Below, one piece after another: positions 53,219-62,203 of a stretch of 64,000 nucleotides of DNA. Location of the stretch: the NCBI GenBank assembly GCA_023393525.1, contig JAEWKZ010000046.1, positions 62,001 to 126,000 of the forward strand, read 5' to 3'. A program made the translations under genes and the position numbers. The stretch is from Pseudomonadota bacterium. GTDB taxonomy: Bacteria > Desulfobacterota > Desulfovibrionia > Desulfovibrionales > Desulfomicrobiaceae. How positions within the stretch are numbered: the stretch's first letter is position 1; each line of letters starts with the position of its first letter. Below the pieces are notes generated by a model. That model saw only the letters and a list, made by a program, of their open reading frames with translations. It had not been told where the DNA came from and searched no databases.

Positions 53219-54202
53219 TCAGAAGGTGGATTTGGGTTCGTCGTCGTTGATCTTGATGACCAGGGTCCCGGCCTTGATGGCGGCTTCGGCCTCGGAGACC
53301 TTGGCTTTCACGTCGGCGGGGATCTTGTCCTCGAATTCATGGAAGGGGGACAGGGACGCGCCGCCTTTGGCCATCATGGTCCACTCGCGGTAGTCCTCGG
53401 CGGCGAAGGTGCCGGCCTTGACCCGCTCGATGGCGTGGTTCAGGGCCGCTTCCATGTGCCACAGGGCCGAGGCCACGACCACGTTCTCGCCGTTTTCTTC
53501 CTTGTTCATGTCATTGACGTTGCCGAAAGCGACGATGTCCTTCTCGCGGGCCGCATCGACCACGCCGGAGCGCTCGGCATAGAGCACGTCCACGCCGGCC
53601 TCGACCTGGGCGTAGGCGAATTCCTTGGCTTTCGGCGGATCATACCAGGAGCCGATGAAGGAAACTTTGAATTCCACGGCCGGGTTGGTGGCCTTGGCAC
53701 CGGCCATGAAAGCGTTGAAGAGGCGGTTGACTTCGCCGATGGGGTAGCCGCCGACCATGCCGATCTTGTTCGTCTTGGTCATGGATCCGGCGACCATGCC
53801 CATGAGGTAGCAGGGCTCGTGGATGTAGTTGTCGAACACGGAGAGGTTCTTGCCGTCCGGGCCGAAGGTGTCGCCCATGAGATAGGCCACGTTCGGATAG
53901 TCCTTGGCCACCTTGCGCACGTCGCGGGAGATGCCGAAGGCCTCGCCGACGATGAGCTGCACGCCGGCTTCGGAGTACTCGCGCAGGACGCGGATGTAGT
54001 CGGTGTTGGAAACTTTTTCGCTCCAGACATACTCGATCTCGCCGGCTTCCTGGGCCTTCAAGAGGGCCTTGTGCAGGGTGGCGTCCCATTTCTGCTGGAT
54101 GGGCTGGGTGTAGATGCCGGCGACCTTGATTTTTTCGGCCATGGCGGCGGTGCCCAGAAAGAGGGTCAGGCCGAGCACGGCCAGGAACAGGATGCGTTTC
54201 AT
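53219..54202 (-). CDS. BMP-family substrate-binding protein
   Basis: A 327-residue periplasmic protein. The start at 54202 has GAGGACATC upstream and gives the signal MKRILFLAVLGLTLFLGTAA, cleaved near MAEKI. The mature sequence has IKVAGIYTQPIQQKWDATLH, LIVGEAFGISRDVRKVAKDY and KIGMVGGYPIGEVNRLFNAF, the BMP/Med pattern of nucleoside- and purine-binding proteins. It is the first gene of the transport operon and is followed by a strong attenuator. Confidence 0.93.
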   Translation of the reverse strand: MKRILFLAVLGLTLFLGTAAMAEKIKVAGIYTQPIQQKWDATLHKALLKAQEAGEIEYVWSEKVSNTDYIRVLREYSEAGVQLIVGEAFGISRDVRKVAKDYPNVAYLMGDTFGPDGKNLSVFDNYIHEPCYLMGMVAGSMTKTNKIGMVGGYPIGEVNRLFNAFMAGAKATNPAVEFKVSFIGSWYDPPKAKEFAYAQVEAGVDVLYAERSGVVDAAREKDIVAFGNVNDMNKEENGENVVVASALWHMEAALNHAIERVKAGTFAAEDYREWTMMAKGGASLSPFHEFEDKIPADVKAKVSEAEAAIKAGTLVIKINDDEPKSTF

Positions 54203-54677
54203 GATGTCCTCGTGTTTCATGGTTGGATGGAAATGAGCCGGACACGTTGAAGCACCATGCGTGCCAGCCGGAACCGGCAGTCGCGGCGCGTGGAATCTGC
54301 GACCCGCCCGGAAGGCCGGGCTTTGTGTCATACGGCTGATGCCTAATCAGACCAATTTTGTCCACAGAAAAGCAGCGTAGGGCTGTCCTCCATTGCTGCG
54401 CCGATGCTGAAGTGAAGCGGTTTGGCGGGGATTTTCATGACACTATTGGCAAGAGCGTTGACGAGAATGAAAAGGGACAGGCGGAAGGGGGGCTTCGGAA
54501 TGCATGGGGGAAGCCGGATGGATCAACAGGATGCCATCTGCTTGGCTGGCAGACCATTTTCGCGGATCGCCCTGTACTTGCCGGAGCTGTGCTTTCCCAC
54601 GTAACGAAAGCTGCAACGCAGCCGGGAGGCTCCCTGTCAGGGGCATCTTCCCGGCATCCAGCAAGAGAGGAAAAACA
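54203..54677. other. Gene-free divergent spacer
   Basis: A 475-base interval between the divergent binding-protein and glycosidase genes. A GC stem (GCCCGG/CCGGGC, about 54304-54321) is visible. I looked for a purine-type or other riboswitch core ahead of the transporter and found none. Short open frames here have no start signals or family traits. It must hold both promoters, but I cannot place them. Confidence 0.5.
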
Positions 54678-55814
54678 ATGACGTCATTTGGAATTTTTTG
54701 TCGGGGTGTCGCCTGCACGGTGCTGCTTACCATGCTGCCCGGCCCGTTGCTCGCGGCCGAGCGGACGCTTCTTCGCGACATGATCGGTCAGATGCTTCTG
54801 GTCGGTTTTCGCGGAACCGCCGTTGACGGGTACTCCCCGATCCTGCGCGACATACGGGAGCACAACCTTGGGGGCGTGATCCTCTTTGACCGCGACGTGC
54901 AGCTGCAAAGCGCCGAACGCAACATCCAGAGTCCGGAGCAGGTCCGGGCCCTGACCACGAGCCTTCAGGCGAACGCCCGGGTCCCGCTCTTCGTCGCCGT
55001 GGATCAGGAAGGCGGACGGGTGCGGCGTTTCAAGGAGGCCCAGGGGTTCCCGCCGAGCCCTTCGGCCAAGGCCATGGGGCAGGGCACGACGGCCCAGACC
55101 CGGTTCGAGGGCGAACGCACCGGGAAGTTGCTGGCGGATCTTGGAGTGAATCTCAATTTCGCGCCCGTGGCGGATGTGGACGTCAACCCGCAGAGCCCGG
55201 CCATTGGTGCCCTGGAACGCAGTTTCTCCGCCGATCCGGACCTCGTCGCGCTCCATGCCCAAGCTTTCTGCCGTGGGTTGCTGGCCCAGGGCGTGCTGCC
55301 CTGTCTCAAGCATTTTCCCGGGCATGGCAGCGCCTCGGCTGACTCGCATCGTGGACTGACCGACATCAGCAACACCTGGAGCGCTGCGGAGCTGCGCCCC
55401 TACGAGATGCTGATTCCGCTGAAGACCAGCCCGCTGATCATGACCGGGCATCTCTTCCTGCGCCAGCTTGACGATGCCTACCCCAGCACCCTGTCCAAAT
55501 CCGTGCTGACGGGACTTTTGCGGCAGCGTCTGGGGTTTGAGGGCGTGATCGTCTCCGACGACATGCAGATGCGCGCCATCGCCGATCATTATGGTCAGGC
55601 CGAGGCGATTCTTCTGGCTGTCGAGGCCGGGGTGGATGTGCTGGTTTTCGGCAACAACCTGGATTACGATCCCGAGATCGTGCCCAAGGCCATTGATATC
55701 CTGGTCAAGGCCGTGGAGGACGGGAGGCTTGCGCCTGAGCGGATCGAAGCATCCCATGATCGCATTCTGGCCGCCAAGCAGCAGCTGTACACCCGCTTCG
55801 CCCTGGCGCGATAG
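54678..55814 (+). CDS. Glycoside hydrolase family 3 beta-N-acetylhexosaminidase-like protein
   Basis: A 378-residue protein with a signal peptide (FCRGVACTVLLTMLPGPLLA). MIGQMLLVGFRGTAVDG, VAVDQEGGRVRRFKEAQGFP, LKHFPGHGSASADSHRGL and GVIVSDDMQMRAIADHYG are the NagZ-type GH3 motifs, with KHFPGHG supplying the Asp/His-type acid-base loop and the Asp of SDDM the nucleophile. It likely trims N-acetylglucosamine from peptidoglycan or chitin fragments, but unlike NagZ it is exported, so recycling of cell-wall pieces would be periplasmic. GAGAGG precedes the ATG. Confidence 0.88.
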   Translation: MTSFGIFCRGVACTVLLTMLPGPLLAAERTLLRDMIGQMLLVGFRGTAVDGYSPILRDIREHNLGGVILFDRDVQLQSAERNIQSPEQVRALTTSLQANARVPLFVAVDQEGGRVRRFKEAQGFPPSPSAKAMGQGTTAQTRFEGERTGKLLADLGVNLNFAPVADVDVNPQSPAIGALERSFSADPDLVALHAQAFCRGLLAQGVLPCLKHFPGHGSASADSHRGLTDISNTWSAAELRPYEMLIPLKTSPLIMTGHLFLRQLDDAYPSTLSKSVLTGLLRQRLGFEGVIVSDDMQMRAIADHYGQAEAILLAVEAGVDVLVFGNNLDYDPEIVPKAIDILVKAVEDGRLAPERIEASHDRILAAKQQLYTRFALAR

Positions 55815-55886
55815 CGCCGAAGCCGTGCGAGCGTAAGCGCGGCCAGCCTCTTGCCGCGCCATGCGGCCTGACGTAAGCGTGCGGGC

Positions 55887-56318
55887 ATGAACACATTCAC
55901 CCTGCACCCCACTCTTGCCGCGGACTGCCACGTACTGGGAGCATGGCGGGAGCTTCGGCTCCTGCTGCACAGGGACGCCCATGTGCGCTGGCTTATCCTC
56001 GTCCCTGAGACAGACGCCACCGAATGGCACGAATTGTCCGCGTTTCTTCGCGATCAGCTTCTGACCGCGTCGTCGATGCTGGGCGCCATGCTCACGCGCG
56101 ACGACGGCTGCGACAAGGTCAACATCGCCGCCATCGGCAACATGGTGCCGCAGTTCCATTTTCACGTCATCGGCCGCTGGAGTACGGACCCCTACTGGCC
56201 GGGAGTGGTCTGGGGGCGGAGCGTGTCTGGACGGTCGTACGCGGCAGGGGATGTCGAAGACGTCAAAAGACGTGTTCTGAGCGTCCTTTCAGCTGGACGC
56301 CCGCCCCTCAATCCTTGA
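55887..56318 (+). CDS. HIT-family protein
   Basis: A 143-residue protein with the histidine-triad region NMVPQFHFHVIGRW, where the first His of the HxHxH triad is Gln, as in many HIT proteins with a QxHxH core. HIT proteins hydrolyse or transfer nucleotidyl groups from substrates such as Ap4A or AMP-lysine analogues. The 3' end overlaps the amylosucrase 3' end by 11 bases (convergent). It is 72 bases after the glycosidase gene and may be cotranscribed with it; no functional link is evident. Confidence 0.85.
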   Translation: MNTFTLHPTLAADCHVLGAWRELRLLLHRDAHVRWLILVPETDATEWHELSAFLRDQLLTASSMLGAMLTRDDGCDKVNIAAIGNMVPQFHFHVIGRWSTDPYWPGVVWGRSVSGRSYAAGDVEDVKRRVLSVLSAGRPPLNP

Positions 56319-58260
56319 GCCAGTAGAAGGACAGGGCCGGTATGGTAATCTGTCCGTCCTCCACCGGCACCCGCTCGCCGGAATACAGGTCCGTCATGAC
56401 GCCATGGCTGAAGAATCCGTGCGGTAGAAGCGTCTCGATGGAAAGAGCCTGCGCTTCGACGTTGAAGTTGCTGACGGCGAGCACCCGGCTGCGGCAGTTT
56501 TCCGGATCCGTGCGGTAGAAGACCAGCAGGTTCGGGTTCTCGACCAGCAGCAGGTGGCGGTTGTCGAAGTCCGCGAAAGGCGGAAGCTCCTTGCGCAGGG
56601 CGATCATTTTCTTCAGCGCGGAGAATATGCGCTGTTCCACTGTGCCGCTGTGATGGCGCTTTTCCGCCTTGTTCCAATCGAAGTGCGAACGGTGCACCCA
56701 GCGCGAGTCATGCTGGGTGGCCGGATCGGAGAGAAATTCCAGGTTGTTCAGCGTGCCTATGGCGTCTCCGTAGTACATGAGCGGCAGCCCGCCAAAGGAG
56801 AGGATGACGCTGTGCAGGAGCGTGATGGCCTTGATGGCGGCGTTTATGGCTTCCTCGTCCCCGGATTCCAGGGCTGATTCCAGGCCGACCAGCGATGCCA
56901 GCGAACCGGAGATGCGCCCGTCGCCGGTCTTCAGGTTCGTTCCAAACGGCATGCCCCTGGCCGGGGATGACGGAAAGCTGCCCGTGAAATAATCGACCAG
57001 AAAGCTTCGATGCAGGGTCGGGTCGTACCCGGCCAGCTCCACGTCGCGATCGTCGAAGCCGAGCCCGATGTCGTCGTGGCAGCGCACATAATTGAGCCAG
57101 GTGGCGCGTTCCAGTTTTTCCGGCAGGTTTTTGATGCCCAGATTGAGCAGGTTGGCGTTCTTGGTGGCCACGGCGTCCCAGAGCAGGGCCATGAGCGAGG
57201 CGTTGTAGGCGATCTCGCATTCCTTGGAGTAGATGGCGTCCTCGCCGAAGTATTTGGCGATCTCGCCCGGCGCGACGATGGCCTCCGCGATGAACAGCAC
57301 GCCAGGCGCGGTCACCTGGCAGCAGTCCTTCATGAGCCGCAGCAACAGGTGCGCCTCGCGTTCGTTCTGGCAAGTGCTGCCGATCTTCTTCCACAGGAAG
57401 GCCACGGCGTCGAGGCGCAGGATGTCCGCGCCCTTGTTGGCCCAGAAGAGGATGATATCGAGCATTTCGATGAGCACCGCCGGATTGCGGTAGTTCAGAT
57501 CCCACTGGTAGTTGTTGAAGACCGTCATCACCCATTTGCCCATGCTTTCGTCCCAGGTGAAATTGCCGGGGGCGGTGGCGGGGAAGATTTCGGGCATGCC
57601 CTCCTCGTAGGCGTCGGGAATTTCCCGGTCGTCGAAGACGTAGTAGTAGTCCTGATATTTTTTTTCCCCCTGCCGCGCCCTGTCCGCCCACTCGTGCTCT
57701 TCCGAGGTGTGGTTGACCACGACATCCAGGACCAGGAGCATTTCTCGGCTTCTGAGCGCGGTCGCCAGACTCTCCAGGTCTTTCATGGTGCCGTATTTGG
57801 AGTCGATCTTGCGGAAGTCGCGCACGGCGTAGCCGCCGTCGTTGTTGACCGACGGGCAGTCGAGGATGGGCATGACGTGCAGCATGTTGACGCCCAGTTC
57901 CTGCAGATAGGGGAGCTTTTCATGCAGGCCCTGCAGGTTGTCCGCGAAGCGGTCGCAGTACAGGGCCATGGCCACCCATTTCTGGTTCAGGAACCAGTTG
58001 TAATGGACCTCGCGCGCCAGGTCCGACTTGCGCAGCACGGGTGCTCGTTCCATATAGCGCAGGGCCAGGGTCTCGACGAGGCGCACCATCTGCTGCGTGA
58101 AATCGGGGCGGTCGCCGTAGAGCATCTTGAAGAGTGAATAGATGGCGTAGAAATTGGCGCCCAGCCGGGTATAGAAGTGGCGCAGCCGGAACTTGCCGAT
58201 TTCCGGCCTGAGCTCGGCCAGGATTTTATTGAGCAGGGCATGGGAGGCTTGTTCGTACAT
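56308..58260 (-). CDS. Amylosucrase (GH13)
   Basis: A 650-residue GH13 enzyme. The N-terminal helical domain (~1-90) precedes the barrel with NMLHVMPILDCPSVNNDGGY, LVLDVVVNHTSEEHEWADRA, DILRLDAVAFLWKKIG (nucleophile Asp), LFIAEAIVAP (acid-base Glu) and NYVRCHDDIGLGF (transition-state Asp). The length and the N-terminal domain are typical of amylosucrase, which uses sucrose to extend alpha-glucan and releases fructose. It starts immediately after the sucrose-phosphatase stop codon. Released fructose could be captured by the fructokinase of the same operon. Confidence 0.88.
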   Translation of the reverse strand: MYEQASHALLNKILAELRPEIGKFRLRHFYTRLGANFYAIYSLFKMLYGDRPDFTQQMVRLVETLALRYMERAPVLRKSDLAREVHYNWFLNQKWVAMALYCDRFADNLQGLHEKLPYLQELGVNMLHVMPILDCPSVNNDGGYAVRDFRKIDSKYGTMKDLESLATALRSREMLLVLDVVVNHTSEEHEWADRARQGEKKYQDYYYVFDDREIPDAYEEGMPEIFPATAPGNFTWDESMGKWVMTVFNNYQWDLNYRNPAVLIEMLDIILFWANKGADILRLDAVAFLWKKIGSTCQNEREAHLLLRLMKDCCQVTAPGVLFIAEAIVAPGEIAKYFGEDAIYSKECEIAYNASLMALLWDAVATKNANLLNLGIKNLPEKLERATWLNYVRCHDDIGLGFDDRDVELAGYDPTLHRSFLVDYFTGSFPSSPARGMPFGTNLKTGDGRISGSLASLVGLESALESGDEEAINAAIKAITLLHSVILSFGGLPLMYYGDAIGTLNNLEFLSDPATQHDSRWVHRSHFDWNKAEKRHHSGTVEQRIFSALKKMIALRKELPPFADFDNRHLLLVENPNLLVFYRTDPENCRSRVLAVSNFNVEAQALSIETLLPHGFFSHGVMTDLYSGERVPVEDGQITIPALSFYWLKD

Positions 58261-59103
58261 TTATTCTTCCTTGTGCGATTCGCATTCCCGCAGCCACGCA
58301 TCGGCCTCGGGCCAGAAGTGCGCGACGCCTTCGAGAATGCCTGCGCCGTAGTTTCCGTTCATGTCCAGATAGCCGCCTTTGGCCATGTACAGCGCTTCGG
58401 GTTTGGTTTTTGCCGCCCGGGCCTTTGTTTGCGGGTCGGCATTGGCCACCAGCACTGACGGGATGTCGCTCAGCAGGACGTCCAGGTCGTTGCCGCTGTC
58501 GCCCGCGAAGACCGTGTTGCGCAGCGAAAATCCGTGTCGTTCCATCAGGAAACGGATGGCCTGGAGCTTGCCCGCGCTTCGCGGGAGCACGTCGAGCAGG
58601 CCCGTGCCCGCCAGTTCGTCGATGCTCCAGATCAGGTTGGCATGGATGCCTTCGTCAAGCAGGCGCGCAGTTATCCGAGCGATCAGGGCGCGGGAGTCCG
58701 TGTCCACGGCTGCATAGTAGCTGAGTTTGAAGGGGGCCTGCTTTTCCCGTTCCTGGAGTCGCAGTTCCGGGAAGTCCAGCATGCCCCGGAGCCTTTCGGA
58801 GTTCAGGCCGCGCCAATCCGAAGCGATGTTGTCCTGCCACGCTCTCCAGGGTCGCCAGCCTTGCGCGGAAACTTCGTAGATGCTCGCCCCGACATCGGCG
58901 ATGGCGAAGTCGGGGTCGGGGAGCCCGAACTCGGCGATGGCGTCCTCGATCAAGGCCCGGTGGCGGCCTGTCACGTAGGCCAGGCGGATTTCCCGGCGGC
59001 CTGCCAGCTTTCTGAAAAGCCTGTCGGCGGCGGGGCACAGGGGGGCCGGGCCGTTGGGGATCAGCGTCCGGTCAAGGTCGGTGCAGAGCAGAAACCGTTT
59101 CAT
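58261..59103 (-). CDS. Sucrose-6-phosphate phosphatase-like HAD hydrolase
   Basis: A 280-residue HAD-IIB phosphatase. The nucleophile motif is LCTDLDRTLIPNGP, motif II lies in YVTGRHRALIEDAI, motif III Lys precedes RSAGKLQAIRFL and motif IV is VFAGDSGNDLDVLLSD. All catalytic Asp residues are intact, unlike the HAD-like tail of the neighbouring synthase. It should remove the phosphate from sucrose-6-phosphate. It overlaps the synthase stop by four bases. Confidence 0.9.
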   Translation of the reverse strand: MKRFLLCTDLDRTLIPNGPAPLCPAADRLFRKLAGRREIRLAYVTGRHRALIEDAIAEFGLPDPDFAIADVGASIYEVSAQGWRPWRAWQDNIASDWRGLNSERLRGMLDFPELRLQEREKQAPFKLSYYAAVDTDSRALIARITARLLDEGIHANLIWSIDELAGTGLLDVLPRSAGKLQAIRFLMERHGFSLRNTVFAGDSGNDLDVLLSDIPSVLVANADPQTKARAAKTKPEALYMAKGGYLDMNGNYGAGILEGVAHFWPEADAWLRECESHKEE

Positions 59104-61265
59104 GGCGTGTCGTCCTCCCGGGAAGGGAAGCCATAATGGGCCATGGCGTCGAGAATGCCCGCCGCGAAAGACGCTTCGGAAAAATAAATGCCGTCGATAT
59201 TGGCCAGGTCCGAGAGTTCGGAGGTGTGGCGGTTGTCCACCACCGTGCCCAGGGTGTTGCCGCGCAGCATGTCGGCATCGGCCCCGGTGACTCCGGCCAC
59301 CAGAGTGTTTTGCAACGGAAAATCCAGCTGTTCGGAACACCAGCGCAGGGCCAGCCCCTTGGATGCCCGCAGCGGCAGCACGTCGAGGTACTGGCCAAAG
59401 GAGACGAGCACGTTCACGGCCTGTTCGTTGTGCTGAAGCAGCTGGCGGACCTGCTGCCCGCTGATCACGCTGGTGTCGATGTAGTAGCTGATCTTGAACG
59501 GGCTCTGGTGTTTCTTGGGCTGTACGGACAGGCCCGGAATTTCGCGCAGGGTCTCGCGCACCGCCCGGGGGTCCCAGAGGTGATTGATGTGGCGCTCCCA
59601 GATCGTGTCCTGGGTGAGGTTCGGGGCGTAGTGTATTTCCGTGCCCTGACCGGAGATCAGCACGTCGGGCTGCGGGATCTTGTGCTTGCGCAGCGTGGCC
59701 AGGGCGTTGTCGAGGCGGCGTCCGGTGGCGATGCCGAACAGGAGCGTCTTGCGATGCGTCTGGAGGGCCGCCATGAGCGCCGAGAGGGAGCGCTCATCCC
59801 CTATCAGGCTCAAGTCCAGCTCCGCGAAGAGGGCCTGCTTGCGGGAAATGCCCCTGCGTCGGATGGGGGGCATGCGTACCAGCGGCTCGGTTTTTTCAAC
59901 CAGCGGACGGACAACGTCCAGGTATTTTTCCACGTGCGCCTGCCATGAATAGTGGCGGCGCACGCCGGTCAGTCCATTCCTGACGAAGCCGCGCCATGTT
60001 TTCCTGTCGACCAGGGTTCGCAGGATCGTTTCCGCCATGGCCTCCTTGTCCAGGGGATCGACGAGGTGCCCGTTGCGGCAATTCCTGATGATGTCGATGG
60101 GTCCCCCGTCCTCCGTGGCCACGATGGGCAGCCCGCAGGCTGCGGCTTCGAGCAGGGTCAGTCCGAAGGGCTCGGTCAGCGCGGGATTGACGAAGACCCC
60201 GCCTGACGCGGCGGCGAGGCGAAAAAGGGTGCCCACTTCCTCCGGCCTGTGGTGTTTGGGATAGGCTGCCTTGCCGTAGAGGTCGTGGCGATCGACGGCG
60301 AGCAGGATGTCGTTCAGGACGCCTCGCGCACCCTCGTCCATGTCCTGGATGTCGTCGCGGTTTCCGGCCACGACGACCAGGTTGGCTGCGTCTTGCAGCT
60401 CCGGAGACTCCCCGTAGGCGTCAATGAGGGTCACGATGTTCTTTTTCGGGTCTGGTCGGGAGAGCGCAAGCACCATGGGCTTTGCGGGCCGGTTCAGGAA
60501 ACGCTTCAGTTCGCGGGCGATGGGGCTTGTTTTCTCACTTTTGCGGGGCGGGTAGAAATGACCCAGGTCCGTGCCCGGAGCAATGACGCGCATGCGTTCG
60601 GGCTGGTAGAAATCGTAAAGTCCGTACTGTTCTTCGATTTCCTGCCCGGTGCTGGTGATGATGCGCTCGGCCGCGCCAAGAGTCGTTTCTTCCGCCTCGA
60701 TGCGCCTCGACATGTTGTATGTCTCCTCGATCTGCTCGCGGGAAATGCCGCTGGCCAGCAGGCGCAGCCGTTTGCTGCGGCCCAGGGAGTGGCCGGTGTG
60801 GACCAGGGGAATGCCGAGCTGGTGCGAAAGCCGGGCCCCGACATAGCCCGCGTCGGCGTAATGGCTGTGCAAAATGTCCGGGATGCGGTCCTGGCTTTTG
60901 AGGAAGGCGAACACGTTGTCGGAAAAATTGTCCAGGGAATCCCACAACAGCTCCTTGCGCAGGTATTTTTCCTCGCCGCATTCGATGCGCACGATGCTCG
61001 CTTTATCCGACAGCGGCTCGAGCGTCCGCGCGTAATCGGGACTGACGGCATCGTCGATGACCTTGCGCGTCAGCAGAACTGCTTTTTCCACATCCGGGTG
61101 TTCACCCAGTGCGCGGGTCAGCTCGACCACGTACTTGACCTGCCCGCCGGTGTCCGCGTCGCGGCCAAGTTCCATGTCGTGCCCCCGGACTAGGCCGTGG
61201 ATGCTCAGAAGAACGATGAACAGCGGTTTTTTGACAGGGCGTTTTCGTGTTTTCACTGTGTCCAC
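59100..61265 (-). CDS. Sucrose-phosphate synthase with C-terminal HAD-like domain
   Basis: A 721-residue protein. The GT4 domain (~15-470) has LLSIHGLVRGHDMELGRDAD and TGGQVKYVVELTRALGEHPD (acceptor site), LALSRPDPKKNIVTLIDAY and TEPFGLTLLEAAACGLPIVA (UDP-glucose site). The C-terminal ~240 residues look like a phosphatase but the nucleophile motif reads ELDLSLIGDE, with Glu replacing the first Asp, and motif IV has VAGVTGADADM in place of GDxxND, so it should be inactive, as described for several bacterial SPS. It makes sucrose-6-phosphate from UDP-glucose and fructose-6-phosphate. It overlaps the fructokinase gene by 13 bases. Confidence 0.92.
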   Translation of the reverse strand: MDTVKTRKRPVKKPLFIVLLSIHGLVRGHDMELGRDADTGGQVKYVVELTRALGEHPDVEKAVLLTRKVIDDAVSPDYARTLEPLSDKASIVRIECGEEKYLRKELLWDSLDNFSDNVFAFLKSQDRIPDILHSHYADAGYVGARLSHQLGIPLVHTGHSLGRSKRLRLLASGISREQIEETYNMSRRIEAEETTLGAAERIITSTGQEIEEQYGLYDFYQPERMRVIAPGTDLGHFYPPRKSEKTSPIARELKRFLNRPAKPMVLALSRPDPKKNIVTLIDAYGESPELQDAANLVVVAGNRDDIQDMDEGARGVLNDILLAVDRHDLYGKAAYPKHHRPEEVGTLFRLAAASGGVFVNPALTEPFGLTLLEAAACGLPIVATEDGGPIDIIRNCRNGHLVDPLDKEAMAETILRTLVDRKTWRGFVRNGLTGVRRHYSWQAHVEKYLDVVRPLVEKTEPLVRMPPIRRRGISRKQALFAELDLSLIGDERSLSALMAALQTHRKTLLFGIATGRRLDNALATLRKHKIPQPDVLISGQGTEIHYAPNLTQDTIWERHINHLWDPRAVRETLREIPGLSVQPKKHQSPFKISYYIDTSVISGQQVRQLLQHNEQAVNVLVSFGQYLDVLPLRASKGLALRWCSEQLDFPLQNTLVAGVTGADADMLRGNTLGTVVDNRHTSELSDLANIDGIYFSEASFAAGILDAMAHYGFPSREDDTP

Positions 61266-62203
61266 TCCCTGAGAAACGGCTGATAGAATTCCCGGTTGTC
61301 AGGGACCGCGCCCCGGATTTCGCAGATGGCGGCGGCAAACGCGTCCGCGCGCTCAAGGGCGGCGGCCGGCGACCAACCTCGGAATATCCCGAGAATGCAC
61401 ACGGCGGCAAACGCGTCGCCCGCGCCCACCGTGTCCACGATGTCCGGCGTCTTGCCGGACGACGCCTCTGAAACATGGTTGCGCCCGTCAAGTTGCCAGG
61501 CTCCCGCGCTGCCCGACGTCACGATCAGGCGGTCGATGTCGAACATGCGCTTCAATGCCCGCGCCCGTTCCTGTTCGCCGGCTCCCCGCGCTCCGAACAT
61601 GGTGGTCAGAATGCGCAGTTCCTCGTCGTTGAGCTTCACGATGTCGGCTTGCCGCAGGGAAAAACGGGCGGTGTCCTCGTCATACCAGGGTTCGCGCAGG
61701 TTGATGTCCAGAAAGCGCGGGGCCGCGCACTGGCACAGCACGGCGGCCAACGCCTGTCGGGAGACGGGGTGGCGCTGGCTCAGGGACCCGAAATAGATGA
61801 GTCCGGGGTGCGAGCCTTCCAGCGCCGCGCCCGCGCTGTGCGGGTCGATGAAGTCGTAGGCCTGTCGCGGCAGGATTTCGAAGCGATGCCCGTCTGCCTC
61901 GATGTGCACCTGCACGCGTCCGGTGGGGCGGTTCCGGTCGATCTGGATCGCGCCTGCGTCCATGCCCCAGTCCGTCATGTCGTCAAGCATCCTCGCCCCC
62001 AGCGCGTCGTCGCCCAGACGGGAGACCAGGAGCGGCTTTTGACCGAAAGCGGCCAGATGCCGGGCGACGTTGAACGGCGCTCCGCCGGGCACCGAGCGGT
62101 CAGGGAAGACGTCCGCCAGCATTTCCCCGAAAAGGATTATCGACGTTCCGTCGGTTGCGGGTTCAACCGTCGGCAGGGAAGCGTTTTGTCCTGGGTTTGT
62201 CAT
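61253..62203 (-). CDS. Fructokinase-like PfkB carbohydrate kinase
   Basis: A 316-residue PfkB-fold kinase. IILFGEMLADVFPDRSVPGG and APFNVARHLAAFGQKPLLVS form the sugar site, RFLDINLREPWYDEDT is typical of fructokinases, and DIVDTVGAGDAFAAVCILG holds the catalytic Asp and anion hole. It is first in the sucrose operon and probably phosphorylates fructose released by the amylosucrase. The gene overlaps the synthase by 13 bases. Confidence 0.9.
   Translation of the reverse strand: MTNPGQNASLPTVEPATDGTSIILFGEMLADVFPDRSVPGGAPFNVARHLAAFGQKPLLVSRLGDDALGARMLDDMTDWGMDAGAIQIDRNRPTGRVQVHIEADGHRFEILPRQAYDFIDPHSAGAALEGSHPGLIYFGSLSQRHPVSRQALAAVLCQCAAPRFLDINLREPWYDEDTARFSLRQADIVKLNDEELRILTTMFGARGAGEQERARALKRMFDIDRLIVTSGSAGAWQLDGRNHVSEASSGKTPDIVDTVGAGDAFAAVCILGIFRGWSPAAALERADAFAAAICEIRGAVPDNREFYQPFLREWTQ

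Noticed and set aside
51773..54250. An 825-codon open frame on the plus strand opposite the BMP transporter genes
   Set aside because: It runs antisense across two intact ABC genes with all family motifs; its long length comes from high GC at third positions, and its product is low-complexity Gly/His/Val-rich sequence.
54203..54360. Purine or other nucleobase riboswitch ahead of the BMP transporter
   Set aside because: None of the conserved core sequences of known purine, preQ1 or related aptamers could be matched; only a short GC hairpin is present.
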